Below are positions 30,457 through 38,913 of a stretch of 64,000 nucleotides of DNA, in pieces; the stretch's first letter is position 1, and each line of letters begins with the position of its first letter. The stretch spans positions 558,001 to 622,000 of the forward strand of contig NZ_LIVT01000003.1 of NCBI RefSeq assembly GCF_001905905.1, in the 5' to 3' direction. Under the pieces are notes generated by a model. That model saw only the letters and a program-made list of their open reading frames with translations, was not told the origin of the DNA and searched no databases. The translations under genes were made by a program, and so were the position numbers. The DNA is from Streptomyces sp. CB02366. GTDB taxonomy: Bacteria; Actinomycetota; Actinomycetes; Streptomycetales; Streptomycetaceae.

Positions 30457-30710
30457 TGAACGGCATGGACGACAACCGCGCCGAGGCCGAGCGCCTGGCG
30501 AACATCCGCGCCGGGTGGCACCGCTACAAGGCAGCCGAGGCTGACGCGCAGGCCGCCGTCATCCGGCTCACCGACTCGATGCGCCAGCTTGCAACTGCGC
30601 TCCAGGAAGGAGCGGATCGCGACCTTGCCGAGCACCCCGACATGGCCGAGCTGAACGTCATGCTCGACGGGTTCTACAGTCCGCCGCCCGCTGTCACACC
30701 CCCGCAGTAG
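30453..30710 (+). CDS. Small helical protein
   Basis: An 85-residue protein consisting mainly of a long helix (AEAERLANIRAGWHRYKAAE; ADAQAAVIRLTDSMRQLATA) and a Pro-rich end. It may be a small coiled-coil or DNA-binding accessory. No family recognised. Confidence 0.55.
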   Translation: MMNGMDDNRAEAERLANIRAGWHRYKAAEADAQAAVIRLTDSMRQLATALQEGADRDLAEHPDMAELNVMLDGFYSPPPAVTPPQ

Positions 30711-30791
30711 CCTGACCCGCATCACACCCGCTGGATCGCGAGCTGGCTGCCGCGCTACGGGACCGAGGCCCCACCCCGAAGGGACAAGCCC

Positions 30792-30902
30792 ATGAACTTG
30801 CTTCGCCCGCGAGGCGACACGTTCCTGACCGTTGCGTACTCCTTCATCGCCGTTGCGGGCGCCATCGGCCTCATCGCCCTGGCTGCCTACCTGGCGCGCT
30901 GA
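30792..30902 (+). CDS. 36-residue single-helix membrane peptide
   Basis: MNLLRPRGDTFLTVAYSFIA plus 16 mainly hydrophobic residues form one membrane helix with basic N-terminal residues. It has a weak ribosome site (GAAGGGA) and lies just before the strong terminator that closes the leftward half of the prophage. Confidence 0.5.
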   Translation: MNLLRPRGDTFLTVAYSFIAVAGAIGLIALAAYLAR

Positions 30903-30915
30903 CGCCCACCTGACC

Positions 30916-30949
30916 GAGGCCCCACCGTCACCCCCGTCGGTGGGGCCTC
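30916..30949 (+). terminator. Strong terminator separating early and late regions
   Basis: Perfect 12-bp stem GAGGCCCCACCG / CGGTGGGGCCTC with a 10-base loop. It lies between the membrane-protein cluster and the packaging genes and isolates late transcription. Confidence 0.82.
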
Positions 30950-30961
30950 ACCCATGCCCCG

Positions 30962-30976
30962 CCTCATACACACCTC
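30962..30976 (+). promoter_or_regulatory. Late-region 15-bp box, copy 1
   Basis: CCTCATACACACCTC lies 12 bp after the early/late terminator and 54 bp before the small terminase gene. The identical 15-mer recurs at 36494-36508 in the gap before the capsid gene. Positions at the head of the packaging and capsid units suggest a late-gene promoter or activator site. Confidence 0.5.
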
Positions 30977-30998
30977 AAGATCCTGCTACGCCCGAAAT

Positions 30999-31028
30999 CC
31001 GTACCCTCCCGGGCAGGAGGAGGTACGG
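30999..31028 (+). promoter_or_regulatory. Hairpin that can hide the small-terminase ribosome site
   Basis: CCGTACCCTCC pairs with GGAGGTACGG (ten pairs, one bulged C) around a 9-base loop. The right arm contains part of the Shine-Dalgarno sequence GGAGGAGG that lies 7-8 bases before the ATG at 31031. Folding would reduce initiation. Structure inferred by eye. Confidence 0.4.
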
Positions 31029-31030
31029 AC

Positions 31031-31525
31031 ATGGACGACCCACAGGCACGCCCGCATGGCGGAGACGGCCAGTTCGTGCGCTCCCTCACGACCGCGCAGC
31101 GCGACGCCGAGGCCGCCCGTCTCCGTACCCAGGGCTGGACCTACCAGCGCATCGCCGACCACCTCAAGTTCAAGCAGCGCGCCGACGCGTACAACGCCGT
31201 GAAGCGCGTCCTCGACGCCACCGTCCGCGAAGCCGGGGAAGACATCCGGGCCCTGGAGCTGGAGCGCCTGGACCGGCTGGAGGCCGCCGCCAACGAGGTG
31301 CTGGAGAGACAGCACGTCACCGTGTCCAACGGCCGCGTCGTCTCCCTGAACGACGCACCGCTTCCCGACGACGGGCCGGTCCTCGCCGCGATCGACCGCC
31401 TCCTGAAAATCCAGGAGCGTCGCGCCCGGCTCCTCGGCCTGGACGCCCCGGCCAAGGCAGCCATCACCATCAGCCCCGAGCGGGCCGCCGCCCTGGAGCA
31501 GCTCGTCGCGGAGCTGGGCGAGTGA
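31031..31525 (+). CDS. terS: Terminase small subunit candidate
   Basis: A 164-residue protein with an N-terminal HTH (TAQRDAEAARLRTQGWTYQR, then IADHLKFKQRADAYNAVKRV), a central helical oligomerisation segment (IRALELERLDRLEAAANEVL) and a C-terminal region ending AALEQLVAELGE. The HTH followed by a coiled coil is the standard layout of pac/cos-recognition subunits. It overlaps the large terminase gene by 4 bp. Confidence 0.75.
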   Translation: MDDPQARPHGGDGQFVRSLTTAQRDAEAARLRTQGWTYQRIADHLKFKQRADAYNAVKRVLDATVREAGEDIRALELERLDRLEAAANEVLERQHVTVSNGRVVSLNDAPLPDDGPVLAAIDRLLKIQERRARLLGLDAPAKAAITISPERAAALEQLVAELGE

Positions 31526-32871
31526 CCGCGACAACGCTCCGCGAACGCCTCGCTGGGCTCACCGACGCCGAGGCCGACCTGCTGGAGGAGAAGCTCCGGG
31601 CCAAGCTCTGGGCGAAGCGGTGGAACGCCTGGACTCCGTACCCCTGGCAGGTCCCCCCGGACGCCATCGAGACGCACGGCATGTGGCTCCAGCTCGGCGG
31701 GCGCGGCACCGGGAAGACGGACGGGTGCGCCCGCTACATGGTGAGCCATGTCAACGGGCCCCCGTGCGACGACCGTGTCCCCGGCGGGCACCGCATGGCG
31801 ATCATCGCCCCCACCCAGGGCGACGCCGTCGAGTCCGCCGTCAACGGGCCCAGCGGGTTGAAGGCCCACGACCCGCGCGTCGTCCTTCGCACCACCACCG
31901 GCGGCACCCACGTCCGGTGGCCCAGCGGCGCTGAGGCCAAGCTCTTCGGAGCCCACAGCCCGGACGACGTCGAACGCCTCCGCTCCGGCGGCAACCGCTG
32001 CTTGGTGTGGCTGGAGGAGGCCGCCGCCATGCGCCGCCTCGGCCCCGCCCTCACCCACTCCGCCATGGGCCTCCGCGTCGGCCCGAACCCCCACTACATC
32101 GCCAGCACGACACCGAAGCCGCGGAAGGAGATCCGCGGCCTTCTCGCCCGCGCCGACGTCATCACCACCAAGGGCCGCACGAGGGACGCCATCCACCTCC
32201 CTGAGATGATGCGGACCAAGCTCGTCGCCCAGTACGCCGGCACGCGCCTGGAACGGCAGGAGCTGGACGGGGAGCTGATCGACGACATCGAGGGCGCCCT
32301 GTGGTCGTGGGGTCTTCTCGACACCACCCGCGTCGGGGCGGCACCCCCGCTGGCCCGCGTCGTCGTCGCCGTCGACCCGTCTGTGTCCAGTGGCGACGAG
32401 TCCGACGAGATGGGCGTCATCGTCGCTGGCCTCGGCGAGCAGTACATCCCCGACCGGAACGGCACGTCGCGTCAGCACGGGTACGTGCTCGATGACCTGT
32501 CCGCCCGCATGGCCCCGGTGGAGGCCGCCCGCACCGCGATCCGGGCGTACCACGAGCGGCAGGCCGACGCGATCGTCGCTGAGGTCAACAACGGCGGCGA
32601 CTGGATCGGCACCGTCATCCGGCAGATCGACCCCACCGTCAACTATCGCACCGTGCACGCCAGCCGCGGCAAGCTCACCCGGGCCGAGCCGGTCGCCTCC
32701 CTCTTCGAGCAGGGCGCCGCGCACATCGTCGCGAGCCTCCCCACCCTCGAAGACCAGCTCACCACCTGGGTCGCCGGGGAATCCGACAGCCCCGACCGGC
32801 TCGACGCCATGGTGTGGGCCCTCACCCTTTTGCAACTCGCCCCCGCCGGCAACTCGGCCGCGGTCGTCTAG
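31522..32871 (+). CDS. terL: Terminase large subunit
   Basis: A 449-residue DNA-packaging motor protein. Walker A GGRGTGKTDGCARYM lies near residue 57, Walker B RCLVWLEEAAAMR near 160, coupling motif YIASTTPKPRKEI near 193, and the RNase-H-like nuclease starts with VVVAVDPSVSSGDESDEMGV near 275, with later acidic residues in IVAEVNNGGDWI and DRLDAMVWAL. It packages and cuts concatemeric DNA into proheads through the portal. The start is GTG at 31522. Confidence 0.93.
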   Translation: MTATTLRERLAGLTDAEADLLEEKLRAKLWAKRWNAWTPYPWQVPPDAIETHGMWLQLGGRGTGKTDGCARYMVSHVNGPPCDDRVPGGHRMAIIAPTQGDAVESAVNGPSGLKAHDPRVVLRTTTGGTHVRWPSGAEAKLFGAHSPDDVERLRSGGNRCLVWLEEAAAMRRLGPALTHSAMGLRVGPNPHYIASTTPKPRKEIRGLLARADVITTKGRTRDAIHLPEMMRTKLVAQYAGTRLERQELDGELIDDIEGALWSWGLLDTTRVGAAPPLARVVVAVDPSVSSGDESDEMGVIVAGLGEQYIPDRNGTSRQHGYVLDDLSARMAPVEAARTAIRAYHERQADAIVAEVNNGGDWIGTVIRQIDPTVNYRTVHASRGKLTRAEPVASLFEQGAAHIVASLPTLEDQLTTWVAGESDSPDRLDAMVWALTLLQLAPAGNSAAVV

Positions 32872-32880
32872 GAGGACCCT

Positions 32881-35205
32881 GTGGGATACAAGACGGGAGC
32901 GATGCGCCGGGCCGCCGAGCGCCGTGCCGCGTACGGCCTGGACGGCCTCCGTGACCGGCACCCGATCACCGTGGCGTCAATCGGCGGACAGCAATCCCTG
33001 ACGCTCGCCGTGGACGCCGAGGCTCGCGGCTACTCCAACAGCGCGGTGGCGTACCGGTGCGTGGCGGCCATCGCCGACAACGGGTCGTCGGTGCCGCTCG
33101 TCGTGCGCCGGCCGGACGGGTCGGAGATCGAAGGCCACCCGGTTGCGCACCTCTTCAACAAGCGGCCCAACCCGCTTATGTCCGCGCGGGTGTTCAAGTC
33201 TCTGCTGCTCCAGCAGGGCGAGCTGGCCGGGCAGGCGTTCGTGTGGCTCGACCGCGGCGAGACCGGGCTGGGGCCGGTCACCGAGATGCACATCGTGTTC
33301 GACCAAGTGGACGTTGTTGTCGACAAGCCCCTCGCGCAGCGGCCCACGACGGCCGACGTCATCGGGTTCGTGATCCGGCGGGCGGACGGCGTGCAGGTTC
33401 CTGTGCTGCCCGAGGAGATGCTCTGGCTCCGCTACCCCCACCCGTTCGACCCCCTGGGTTGCCTGCCTCCCTGGAAGGCCGCGAGGCACGCCGTCGACAT
33501 GGACGCGTACGCCCGCGAGTGGCAGCGCAACTCGTACAAGAACGGCGGCACCCCGGCCGGGGTCGTGTACGTCGGCGAGATGGGCGACACGGAGTGGTCC
33601 AGCACGAAGGCCGCGTGGCGATCGTCGATGCAGGGGCCGCAGAACGCCGGGAAGAATCTCCTGGTGAGGGGCGCGCCGGGTTCGCAGGGGTCCGGCGGCA
33701 TCGGGTACCAGCGGATCACGCTGACCGCCGAGGAGATGGACTACCTCGAATCGCGGATGGCGAACGGCGCCGAGGTCATGATGGCCTTCGGTGTTCCACA
33801 CGACTACCTGGCCGCAGGGACAACGTTCGAGAACCGGGCGGCGGCGAAGGCGACCCTGTGGTCGGACACGATCAAGGCGAAGCTGGAGATCATCGGGTCC
33901 GAGACCGACCGGACTCTTCTGCCCTCCGACAGCGAAGAGGCCGAGTTCGACCTGAGCGGCGTCGAGGCGCTTCAGGAGGCGCAGGACTCCAAGGCGAACC
34001 GGATCCGCGCCCTGACGTACGCGGACATCCCCCTCATCGACGAGGCACGCGCAGAGGTCGGTCTGGACCCGCTGCCGAACGGGATGGGCCAGCACACCCT
34101 CACCGCGTACCGGGCGCAGTTCGCCCCGGTGCAGGGCGCGCCGGGCGGTGACGAGGCCCGGTCGTGGGACGCGGACTTCTCCCGTCTGCTGCCGTTGTCG
34201 CCGGACGTCGGCCCCGTCGTCGAGCGGGCGGTGGAGGCGGCGTTGGCCCGGCTGCTGGGTGCGGTCCCGCCGCAGGTCGACGGGCCGTCGGTGCCGCGTC
34301 GTCGGGAGCTGACGCGTGTGGGCGACGACGCCCCGTCGCCTCCGTCGCTGGCGGAGATCAACGCCGCGTACGACGAGTTGGAGGCGGCCGGGGTCCGGGC
34401 GGTACGGGCGCTCGCGCGGGAGCAGCAGGCGCGGGTGCTGCGGGACTTCGACCGGCTGATGAAGAAGCCCCAGCGGTCCGGCGAGTGGCTGACGGAGGTG
34501 CGTGCCGAGGCGTGCGCCCTGGCCCGCGAGCAGCAGCTCACCCTCGCTCCGCCGGACCTGGACGTGGTGCCGGCCGCGCGGGCGACGGACATGGACGTCG
34601 CGATGGGGCCGGACGGGTGGGAGGAGCGGATCCGAGTGCGGGACCTGTTCGACGGCGGGTACTGGCGGCGGGCGACGCGGGCGGCGTTGCGGCCGTTCGT
34701 GGAGCGGGCGTGGCGGCGCGGCGGGGTGGCGATCAGCCCGTCGTTCGACCTGGATGAGCCTGCCGTGGCTGATGCGCTGCGGGACCGGATCGACGAGTTG
34801 GCGGGGCAGGTGACGGCGACGACGGAGCAGGTGCTCCGCAGCCAGCTGCTGGCGCACGGTGTGGCCGAGGGCGAGTCGGTGCCCGAGCTGCGGGCCCGGA
34901 TCCAGCGGGTGTTCACCAACCTCGGCGACTTCCGGGCGACGATGATCGCGCGGACGGAGACGGTGGGCGGGTACAGCGCGGCGTCGCACATGGCGGCGCT
35001 GGACCAGGGCGCGACCCGGAAGACGTGGGTGTCGACCGACGACAAGCGGACCCGCCGCACCCACCGCGCGGCGCAGGGCTCCACCGTGGCCATGAACCGC
35101 CGCTTCCCGCTCACCGAGTCCCGGTGGCCTGCCGACCCGGCCGCGCCCGCCAACCAGTCCATCCAGTGCCGATGCGCGCTGACCTTCGAGTTCGAGGAGA
35201 ACTGA
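32881..35205 (+). CDS. Portal protein fused to MuF-type head protein
   Basis: A 774-residue fusion. Residues 1-~400 are an HK97-family portal: NSAVAYRCVAAIADNGSSVP, then HPVAHLFNKRPNPLMS, YKNGGTPAGVVYVGEM and AFGVPHDYLAAGTTFENRAA. From about 480 to the end lies an SPP1 gp7/MuF domain (VLRSQLLAHGVAEGESVPEL; FTNLGDFRATMIARTETVGG; WVSTDDKRTRRTHRAAQG; and the terminal QSIQCRCALTFEF). The portal is the dodecameric DNA gate; MuF proteins enter the capsid in a few copies. Separate genes are more usual. Start GTG 32881, with an AGGAGG-like site. Confidence 0.92.
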   Translation: MGYKTGAMRRAAERRAAYGLDGLRDRHPITVASIGGQQSLTLAVDAEARGYSNSAVAYRCVAAIADNGSSVPLVVRRPDGSEIEGHPVAHLFNKRPNPLMSARVFKSLLLQQGELAGQAFVWLDRGETGLGPVTEMHIVFDQVDVVVDKPLAQRPTTADVIGFVIRRADGVQVPVLPEEMLWLRYPHPFDPLGCLPPWKAARHAVDMDAYAREWQRNSYKNGGTPAGVVYVGEMGDTEWSSTKAAWRSSMQGPQNAGKNLLVRGAPGSQGSGGIGYQRITLTAEEMDYLESRMANGAEVMMAFGVPHDYLAAGTTFENRAAAKATLWSDTIKAKLEIIGSETDRTLLPSDSEEAEFDLSGVEALQEAQDSKANRIRALTYADIPLIDEARAEVGLDPLPNGMGQHTLTAYRAQFAPVQGAPGGDEARSWDADFSRLLPLSPDVGPVVERAVEAALARLLGAVPPQVDGPSVPRRRELTRVGDDAPSPPSLAEINAAYDELEAAGVRAVRALAREQQARVLRDFDRLMKKPQRSGEWLTEVRAEACALAREQQLTLAPPDLDVVPAARATDMDVAMGPDGWEERIRVRDLFDGGYWRRATRAALRPFVERAWRRGGVAISPSFDLDEPAVADALRDRIDELAGQVTATTEQVLRSQLLAHGVAEGESVPELRARIQRVFTNLGDFRATMIARTETVGGYSAASHMAALDQGATRKTWVSTDDKRTRRTHRAAQGSTVAMNRRFPLTESRWPADPAAPANQSIQCRCALTFEFEEN

Positions 35206-35207
35206 CC

Positions 35208-35387
35208 ATGGCCGCCCGCTACACCCCCTGCCCCAGCGGCAAGCACCGCCTCCACCCGAACATGACGTGCGAGGAGGTAGGCGACCGCCAGTGGGACCTG
35301 ATCACCGGGTACCGCACGGAGGAAGAGATGGCCGCCAACCCGACCCAGTTCACCGGCCTCATCGGCCTGGCCGAGAGGGAGAACTGA
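35208..35387 (+). CDS. Small hypothetical head-region protein
   Basis: A 59-residue protein (MAARYTPCPSGKHRLHPNMT...) with a short Cys/His segment and a helical end. It lies 2 bp after the portal stop and 1 bp before the next GTG. No family recognised. Confidence 0.55.
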   Translation: MAARYTPCPSGKHRLHPNMTCEEVGDRQWDLITGYRTEEEMAANPTQFTGLIGLAEREN

Positions 35388-35388
35388 C

Positions 35389-35730
35389 GTGGCCACTCTG
35401 CTGCGGGGCGAGGTCCCCGTGATCCTCCAGCCCGCCGGGACCGCCCAGTACAAGGGGGCGTACTGCCCGCCGGGCGTTCCCTTCCGCGAGGTCAGGCGCG
35501 GCCCGTACGACGGGCGGGACAACATCATGGCCCGCCCCGACCCGGACGGCGAGCTGCCGAAGGTCATGACGTTCGGGAACGGGGCGGTCGTCTACGAGTA
35601 CGACGGCAAGGACACCCGGGGCCGGGCGGTGTACCGGTACGCGCCGCTCCTGTCCCCGTCCCACCGCGCCGTGATGGACGGCGTGGCCGAGGTGTACGCC
35701 GACAACGCGCGTAAGGGAGAGCAGCGATGA
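35389..35730 (+). CDS. Hypothetical head-region protein
   Basis: A 113-residue protein with a beta-rich pattern (VIFQP-like VPVILQPAGTAQYKGAYCPP; VMTFGNGAVVYEYDGKDTRG). It overlaps the protease gene by 4 bp. It might be a small structural or assembly protein; no family recognised. Confidence 0.55.
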   Translation: MATLLRGEVPVILQPAGTAQYKGAYCPPGVPFREVRRGPYDGRDNIMARPDPDGELPKVMTFGNGAVVYEYDGKDTRGRAVYRYAPLLSPSHRAVMDGVAEVYADNARKGEQR

Positions 35731-36344
35731 GCACCGAGCTGGAGTTCCGGTCCCTGGAGGACATCGACTGGCGGGTCGGGGAGGACGGTGACGGCACGTT
35801 CGAGGGCCTCGCCTGCCGCTACGGCGTCATCGACTCCTACGGCACCACCTTTCACCCGCGCGCCTTCCGCAAGGGCCTCAAGGGGAACTACGCCCTGCTG
35901 TTCATGCACAGCCCGTACCAGCCCGTCGGAACGTTCAGCGCTGAGGAGCGCGACGACGGGCTGTACATCAGCGGCCGGTACGACGACACCACGGCCGGGC
36001 GCGACGCCCGCACCATGGCCCGCTCCGGGTCCGCCTCCGAGCTGTCCGTGGGGTTCGTGCGTACGGACCTCCCCCCGTGGGAGAAGCTCGCCGAGATGAG
36101 CGACGAGGACCGCGAGGCCACCCTCGCGAACATCAAGGGCGCGCGCCTCGTGGAGGTCTCCCAGATCACCGCCCGCATGGCGGCCGTCCCCGGCAGCAAG
36201 CTCAAGACGGTCCGGTCGGCTCTCGGAGACCTGTACGAGCAGGTCGACGCCCCGACCCTGCCCGAGCCCGCCGCGCCCCCGGCCGACGACCGGCGGATGG
36301 CTGACCGCCGCCGCCGGGCCGCGCTGCTGCGTCTGGGGTCCTGA
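35727..36344 (+). CDS. HK97-type prohead protease
   Basis: A 205-residue member of peptidase family S78 (herpesvirus-assemblin-like). Family landmarks: FEGLACRYGVIDSYGTTFHP at 27-46, RAFRKGL, the catalytic His in LLFMHSPYQPVGTFSAEERD near 64, and the catalytic Ser in SASELSVGFVR near 108. It should cleave the capsid delta domain and itself during maturation. It is followed by a small basic gene and the capsid gene. Confidence 0.92.
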   Translation: MSTELEFRSLEDIDWRVGEDGDGTFEGLACRYGVIDSYGTTFHPRAFRKGLKGNYALLFMHSPYQPVGTFSAEERDDGLYISGRYDDTTAGRDARTMARSGSASELSVGFVRTDLPPWEKLAEMSDEDREATLANIKGARLVEVSQITARMAAVPGSKLKTVRSALGDLYEQVDAPTLPEPAAPPADDRRMADRRRRAALLRLGS

Positions 36345-36478
36345 TGCCGGGCAAGCGCGGGTTCCGCAGCAAGGCCCAGTGGCGCATGGCGTTCGCTCGG
36401 AAGATGCCCTGGGCCCGCCGCTGGGCCAACCGGTCCCGCTCCTACCGGTCGCTGCCGCCCCGCCGACGACGCAGGTAG
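36344..36478 (+). CDS. 44-residue Arg-rich basic protein
   Basis: MPGKRGFRSKAQWRMAFARK opens a very basic protein (about one third Arg/Lys) ending RRRRR. Its start shares a base with the protease stop. Small proteins with an F-x-SKAQWR-like motif occur near head genes of actinobacterial phages as far as I know; their function is not established. It could bind DNA or act in assembly. Confidence 0.55.
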   Translation: MPGKRGFRSKAQWRMAFARKMPWARRWANRSRSYRSLPPRRRRR

Positions 36479-36493
36479 ACGCCCGCCCGACAT

Positions 36494-36508
36494 CCTCATA
36501 CACACCTC
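36494..36508 (+). promoter_or_regulatory. Late-region 15-bp box, copy 2
   Basis: CCTCATACACACCTC, identical to 30962-30976, in the 203-bp gap before the capsid gene. The gap also has a small hairpin CACCCA / TGGGTG around 36636-36652 and a GAGGAGG ribosome site before the capsid ATG. A separate capsid promoter or regulator site would explain the gap. Confidence 0.5.
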
Positions 36509-36681
36509 CCCCGCACGCCTCTTGCATTCGATCTACGCTCCCCCCATCTGATCCGGGCCGCCTGAACCGGACGTAAAAGCCACAGGCACGCCGGGCGCGA
36601 CCCACCGGCCGTGAAAGACGGGCGCAGGACACCCAACCGCTGGGTGGGCTGCGAGCCCGCCCCACGACCGAGGAGGCCCTG

Positions 36682-37905
36682 ATGCCCCCGGCACCCACCC
36701 TCACCGAGCAGCGCGACGCCATCGTTGCCCAGCTCCAGGACGAGAACTTCGACGGCGACATCGACCAGCTCCTCCAGCAGGCCGACGAGATCGCCGCCCG
36801 CATCGACCAGGCCCAGCAGCGCGACGCCCGCCTGCGGGCCCTGCGCTCCGCGACCCTCCCCGCCGGCGACCCGCAGCCGCAGCCCGGCCAGCGGCACCAG
36901 CCCGGCATGCAGCCCGACGACCAGGGCCAGCCCCATCCCGTGTCGGCAGCCGAGGCGTTCGTCCGGTCGAAGGCCCTGGAGTCGTTCCGGGCCAACGGCA
37001 AGCAGGGCAAGTTCGCCGTCGAGCACCGGGCCGCGCCCGTGGGGACCGTCACCACGGGTACCCAGCCGCAGCAGAACACCCGCGTGCCGGGGACCATCCC
37101 GAACAACCCCGACTTTCCGCTCCTGGTGGCCAGCCTTCTGGACCGGCAGACGTCGGACGGCACGACTCTGGAGTACATGCGGGACACGTCCGGCCCGCAG
37201 TCCACGTGGAACAAGGCGGCGGTCGTTGCCGAAGGTGCGGACAAGCCCATGTCCGGGCCGTTCACCTTCGACCTGATCACCACCACTCTCAAGACCGTCG
37301 CGCACTGGGTGCCGATCACCCGCCAGGCTGCGGACGACAACTCCCAGCTCATGGGCTACATCAACGGGCGGCTGACGTACGGCCTGGAGTACAAGCTCGA
37401 CCGGGAGATTCTCACCGGCAACGGCACCACGCAGATGCAGGGGATCCTCACCACCCCGGGCATCGGCACGTACCAGCCCGGTGTCGGCTCCACCGACGTC
37501 AAGCTGATCACGGTCCGCAAGGCGAAGACGCAGGGCGAGCTGGCGATGTACCCGCCGACCGCCGTCGTCATGAACCCCATGGACTGGCAGGACATCGAGC
37601 TCGACGAGGACAACAACGGCCAGTTCCGCGTCATCGCGAACGTCACCGACCCCGGCGCCCCGACACGACTGTGGGGCCTGACCGTCGTCACCACCGTCGC
37701 GATGACGGCCGGCACCGCGCTGCTGGGCGGCTTCCGGACCGGGGCGACGCTGTGGGAGCGGCAGGGGATCACGATCCTCATGACCGACTCGCACGCCGAC
37801 TACTTCACCGCGAACACCCTGGTCATCCTCGCCGAGCGCCGGGCCAACGTCGCGGTCCACACTCCGCAGGCGTTCGTCCGCATCACGTTCGCTCCGGCGA
37901 CCTGA
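36682..37905 (+). CDS. HK97-fold major capsid protein
   Basis: A 407-residue phage capsid protein. Residues 1-~100 form the charged helical delta/scaffold domain (EQRDAIVAQLQDENFDGDID; ARIDQAQQRDARLRALRSAT), expected to be removed by the S78 protease. The HK97 core has LEYMRDTSGPQSTWNKAAVV then AEGADKPMSGPFTFDLITTT, VAHWVPITRQAADDN (E-loop/spine region), ILTGNGTTQMQGILT, and the P-domain end (GLTVVTTVAMTAGTALLGGF; ITILMTDSHADYFTANTLVI). Strong GAGGAGG ribosome site. Confidence 0.95.
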   Translation: MPPAPTLTEQRDAIVAQLQDENFDGDIDQLLQQADEIAARIDQAQQRDARLRALRSATLPAGDPQPQPGQRHQPGMQPDDQGQPHPVSAAEAFVRSKALESFRANGKQGKFAVEHRAAPVGTVTTGTQPQQNTRVPGTIPNNPDFPLLVASLLDRQTSDGTTLEYMRDTSGPQSTWNKAAVVAEGADKPMSGPFTFDLITTTLKTVAHWVPITRQAADDNSQLMGYINGRLTYGLEYKLDREILTGNGTTQMQGILTTPGIGTYQPGVGSTDVKLITVRKAKTQGELAMYPPTAVVMNPMDWQDIELDEDNNGQFRVIANVTDPGAPTRLWGLTVVTTVAMTAGTALLGGFRTGATLWERQGITILMTDSHADYFTANTLVILAERRANVAVHTPQAFVRITFAPAT

Positions 37906-37944
37906 TCCCCATCCCCTGACCGCACTCACGTGAGGAGTGGCCCG

Positions 37945-38229
37945 ATGGCCGCACGCACATCGAAGGACCCGGCCGAGCAGACCCCGCCAGCCGCGATGGT
38001 CCGGACGCAGGAGTACAGCGCGGGTACCGGCTGGGAGATCGGCCAGACCGCACCGGAGGACGCCTACCGGGCGCTCGACGGCGACGGCCACAACACGCCG
38101 ACCGGCCCAGTCGTCTCGTCCCACCCGGGCGGGTACGCCCGCCTGATCGTCGCGAAGGGCGCCCAGGTCACCGACGGAGTCCGCCGTGAGCTGGACGCCG
38201 CCGAGGCCGAGCAGGACGGCGGGGCCTGA
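37945..38229 (+). CDS. Small head-region protein
   Basis: A 94-residue hydrophilic protein (MAARTSKDPAEQTPPAAMVR...) with YSAGTGWEIGQTAPEDAYRA in the middle and an acidic tail. It follows the capsid gene closely. It may be a decoration or assembly protein; no family recognised. Confidence 0.55.
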   Translation: MAARTSKDPAEQTPPAAMVRTQEYSAGTGWEIGQTAPEDAYRALDGDGHNTPTGPVVSSHPGGYARLIVAKGAQVTDGVRRELDAAEAEQDGGA

Positions 38230-38232
38230 CCG

Positions 38233-38913
38233 ATGGCCTACTGCTCCCTGGCCCAGGCGCGCGACGCGGGATGCACCGGCGAGGACGCCGAGGTTGCCGC
38301 GTGGATCAGCGCTGCCACGGAGCGAATCACCGCCTACACCCAGCAACTGTTCGAGCCCACTGTGGCGGTGGTGGTAGCGGACGTGGCGCCGGACGGGACA
38401 GTCCTACTCCCGCGCCACGTCCGCTCGGTCACGTCGGTGACGCCCGTCGTCGCTGGTGACGACGCCCCGTCGCTCCCGTCGTCGGCGTACCGGGTCACGT
38501 CGGCCGATGTGCTCGGCGGTGTGGACGCGGTGCACCTGCGGTGGGGCGGCTACGACGATCTGGTCGTCGGGGCCGAGTCGTACAACGGCGGGTGGCGTGG
38601 GCTGTTCGACCGGTGGGGAGCCGAGCAGGCCCGGGTGGTCGGGGAGTTCGGGTACGCGACCGTGCCTGTCCTGGTGGCTCGGGCGTGCGCCCTCCTCGCC
38701 GCGCACATCCAGGCCGCCGCTGCCCCGTCCGACGCGGACAGCACGGCCGCCCCTGGGCTCGACGTGGACGACGAGGGCAACAACGTGAAGATCGAGGACA
38801 CCGCCGACGAGGAGACGACGCCCGTCGCCCCGTCGGCGTCCACCGGATCGACGCAGGTAGACGCCCTGCTGGTCAGCTACCTCAACCGCACGTCGCTGAT
38901 CGGCGGTATCTGA
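38233..38913 (+). CDS. Head-tail connector (gp6-like adaptor)
   Basis: A 226-residue protein. The N-terminal part (residues 1-45) has the pattern of phage connector proteins: SLAQARDAGCTGEDAEVAAW then ISAATERITAYTQQLF, followed by a beta region (VLLPRHVRSVTSVTPVVAGD) and a helical end (VARACALLAAHIQAA). It should sit below the portal ring. The position between capsid and gp10-like tail genes supports this. Confidence 0.78.
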   Translation: MAYCSLAQARDAGCTGEDAEVAAWISAATERITAYTQQLFEPTVAVVVADVAPDGTVLLPRHVRSVTSVTPVVAGDDAPSLPSSAYRVTSADVLGGVDAVHLRWGGYDDLVVGAESYNGGWRGLFDRWGAEQARVVGEFGYATVPVLVARACALLAAHIQAAAAPSDADSTAAPGLDVDDEGNNVKIEDTADEETTPVAPSASTGSTQVDALLVSYLNRTSLIGGI

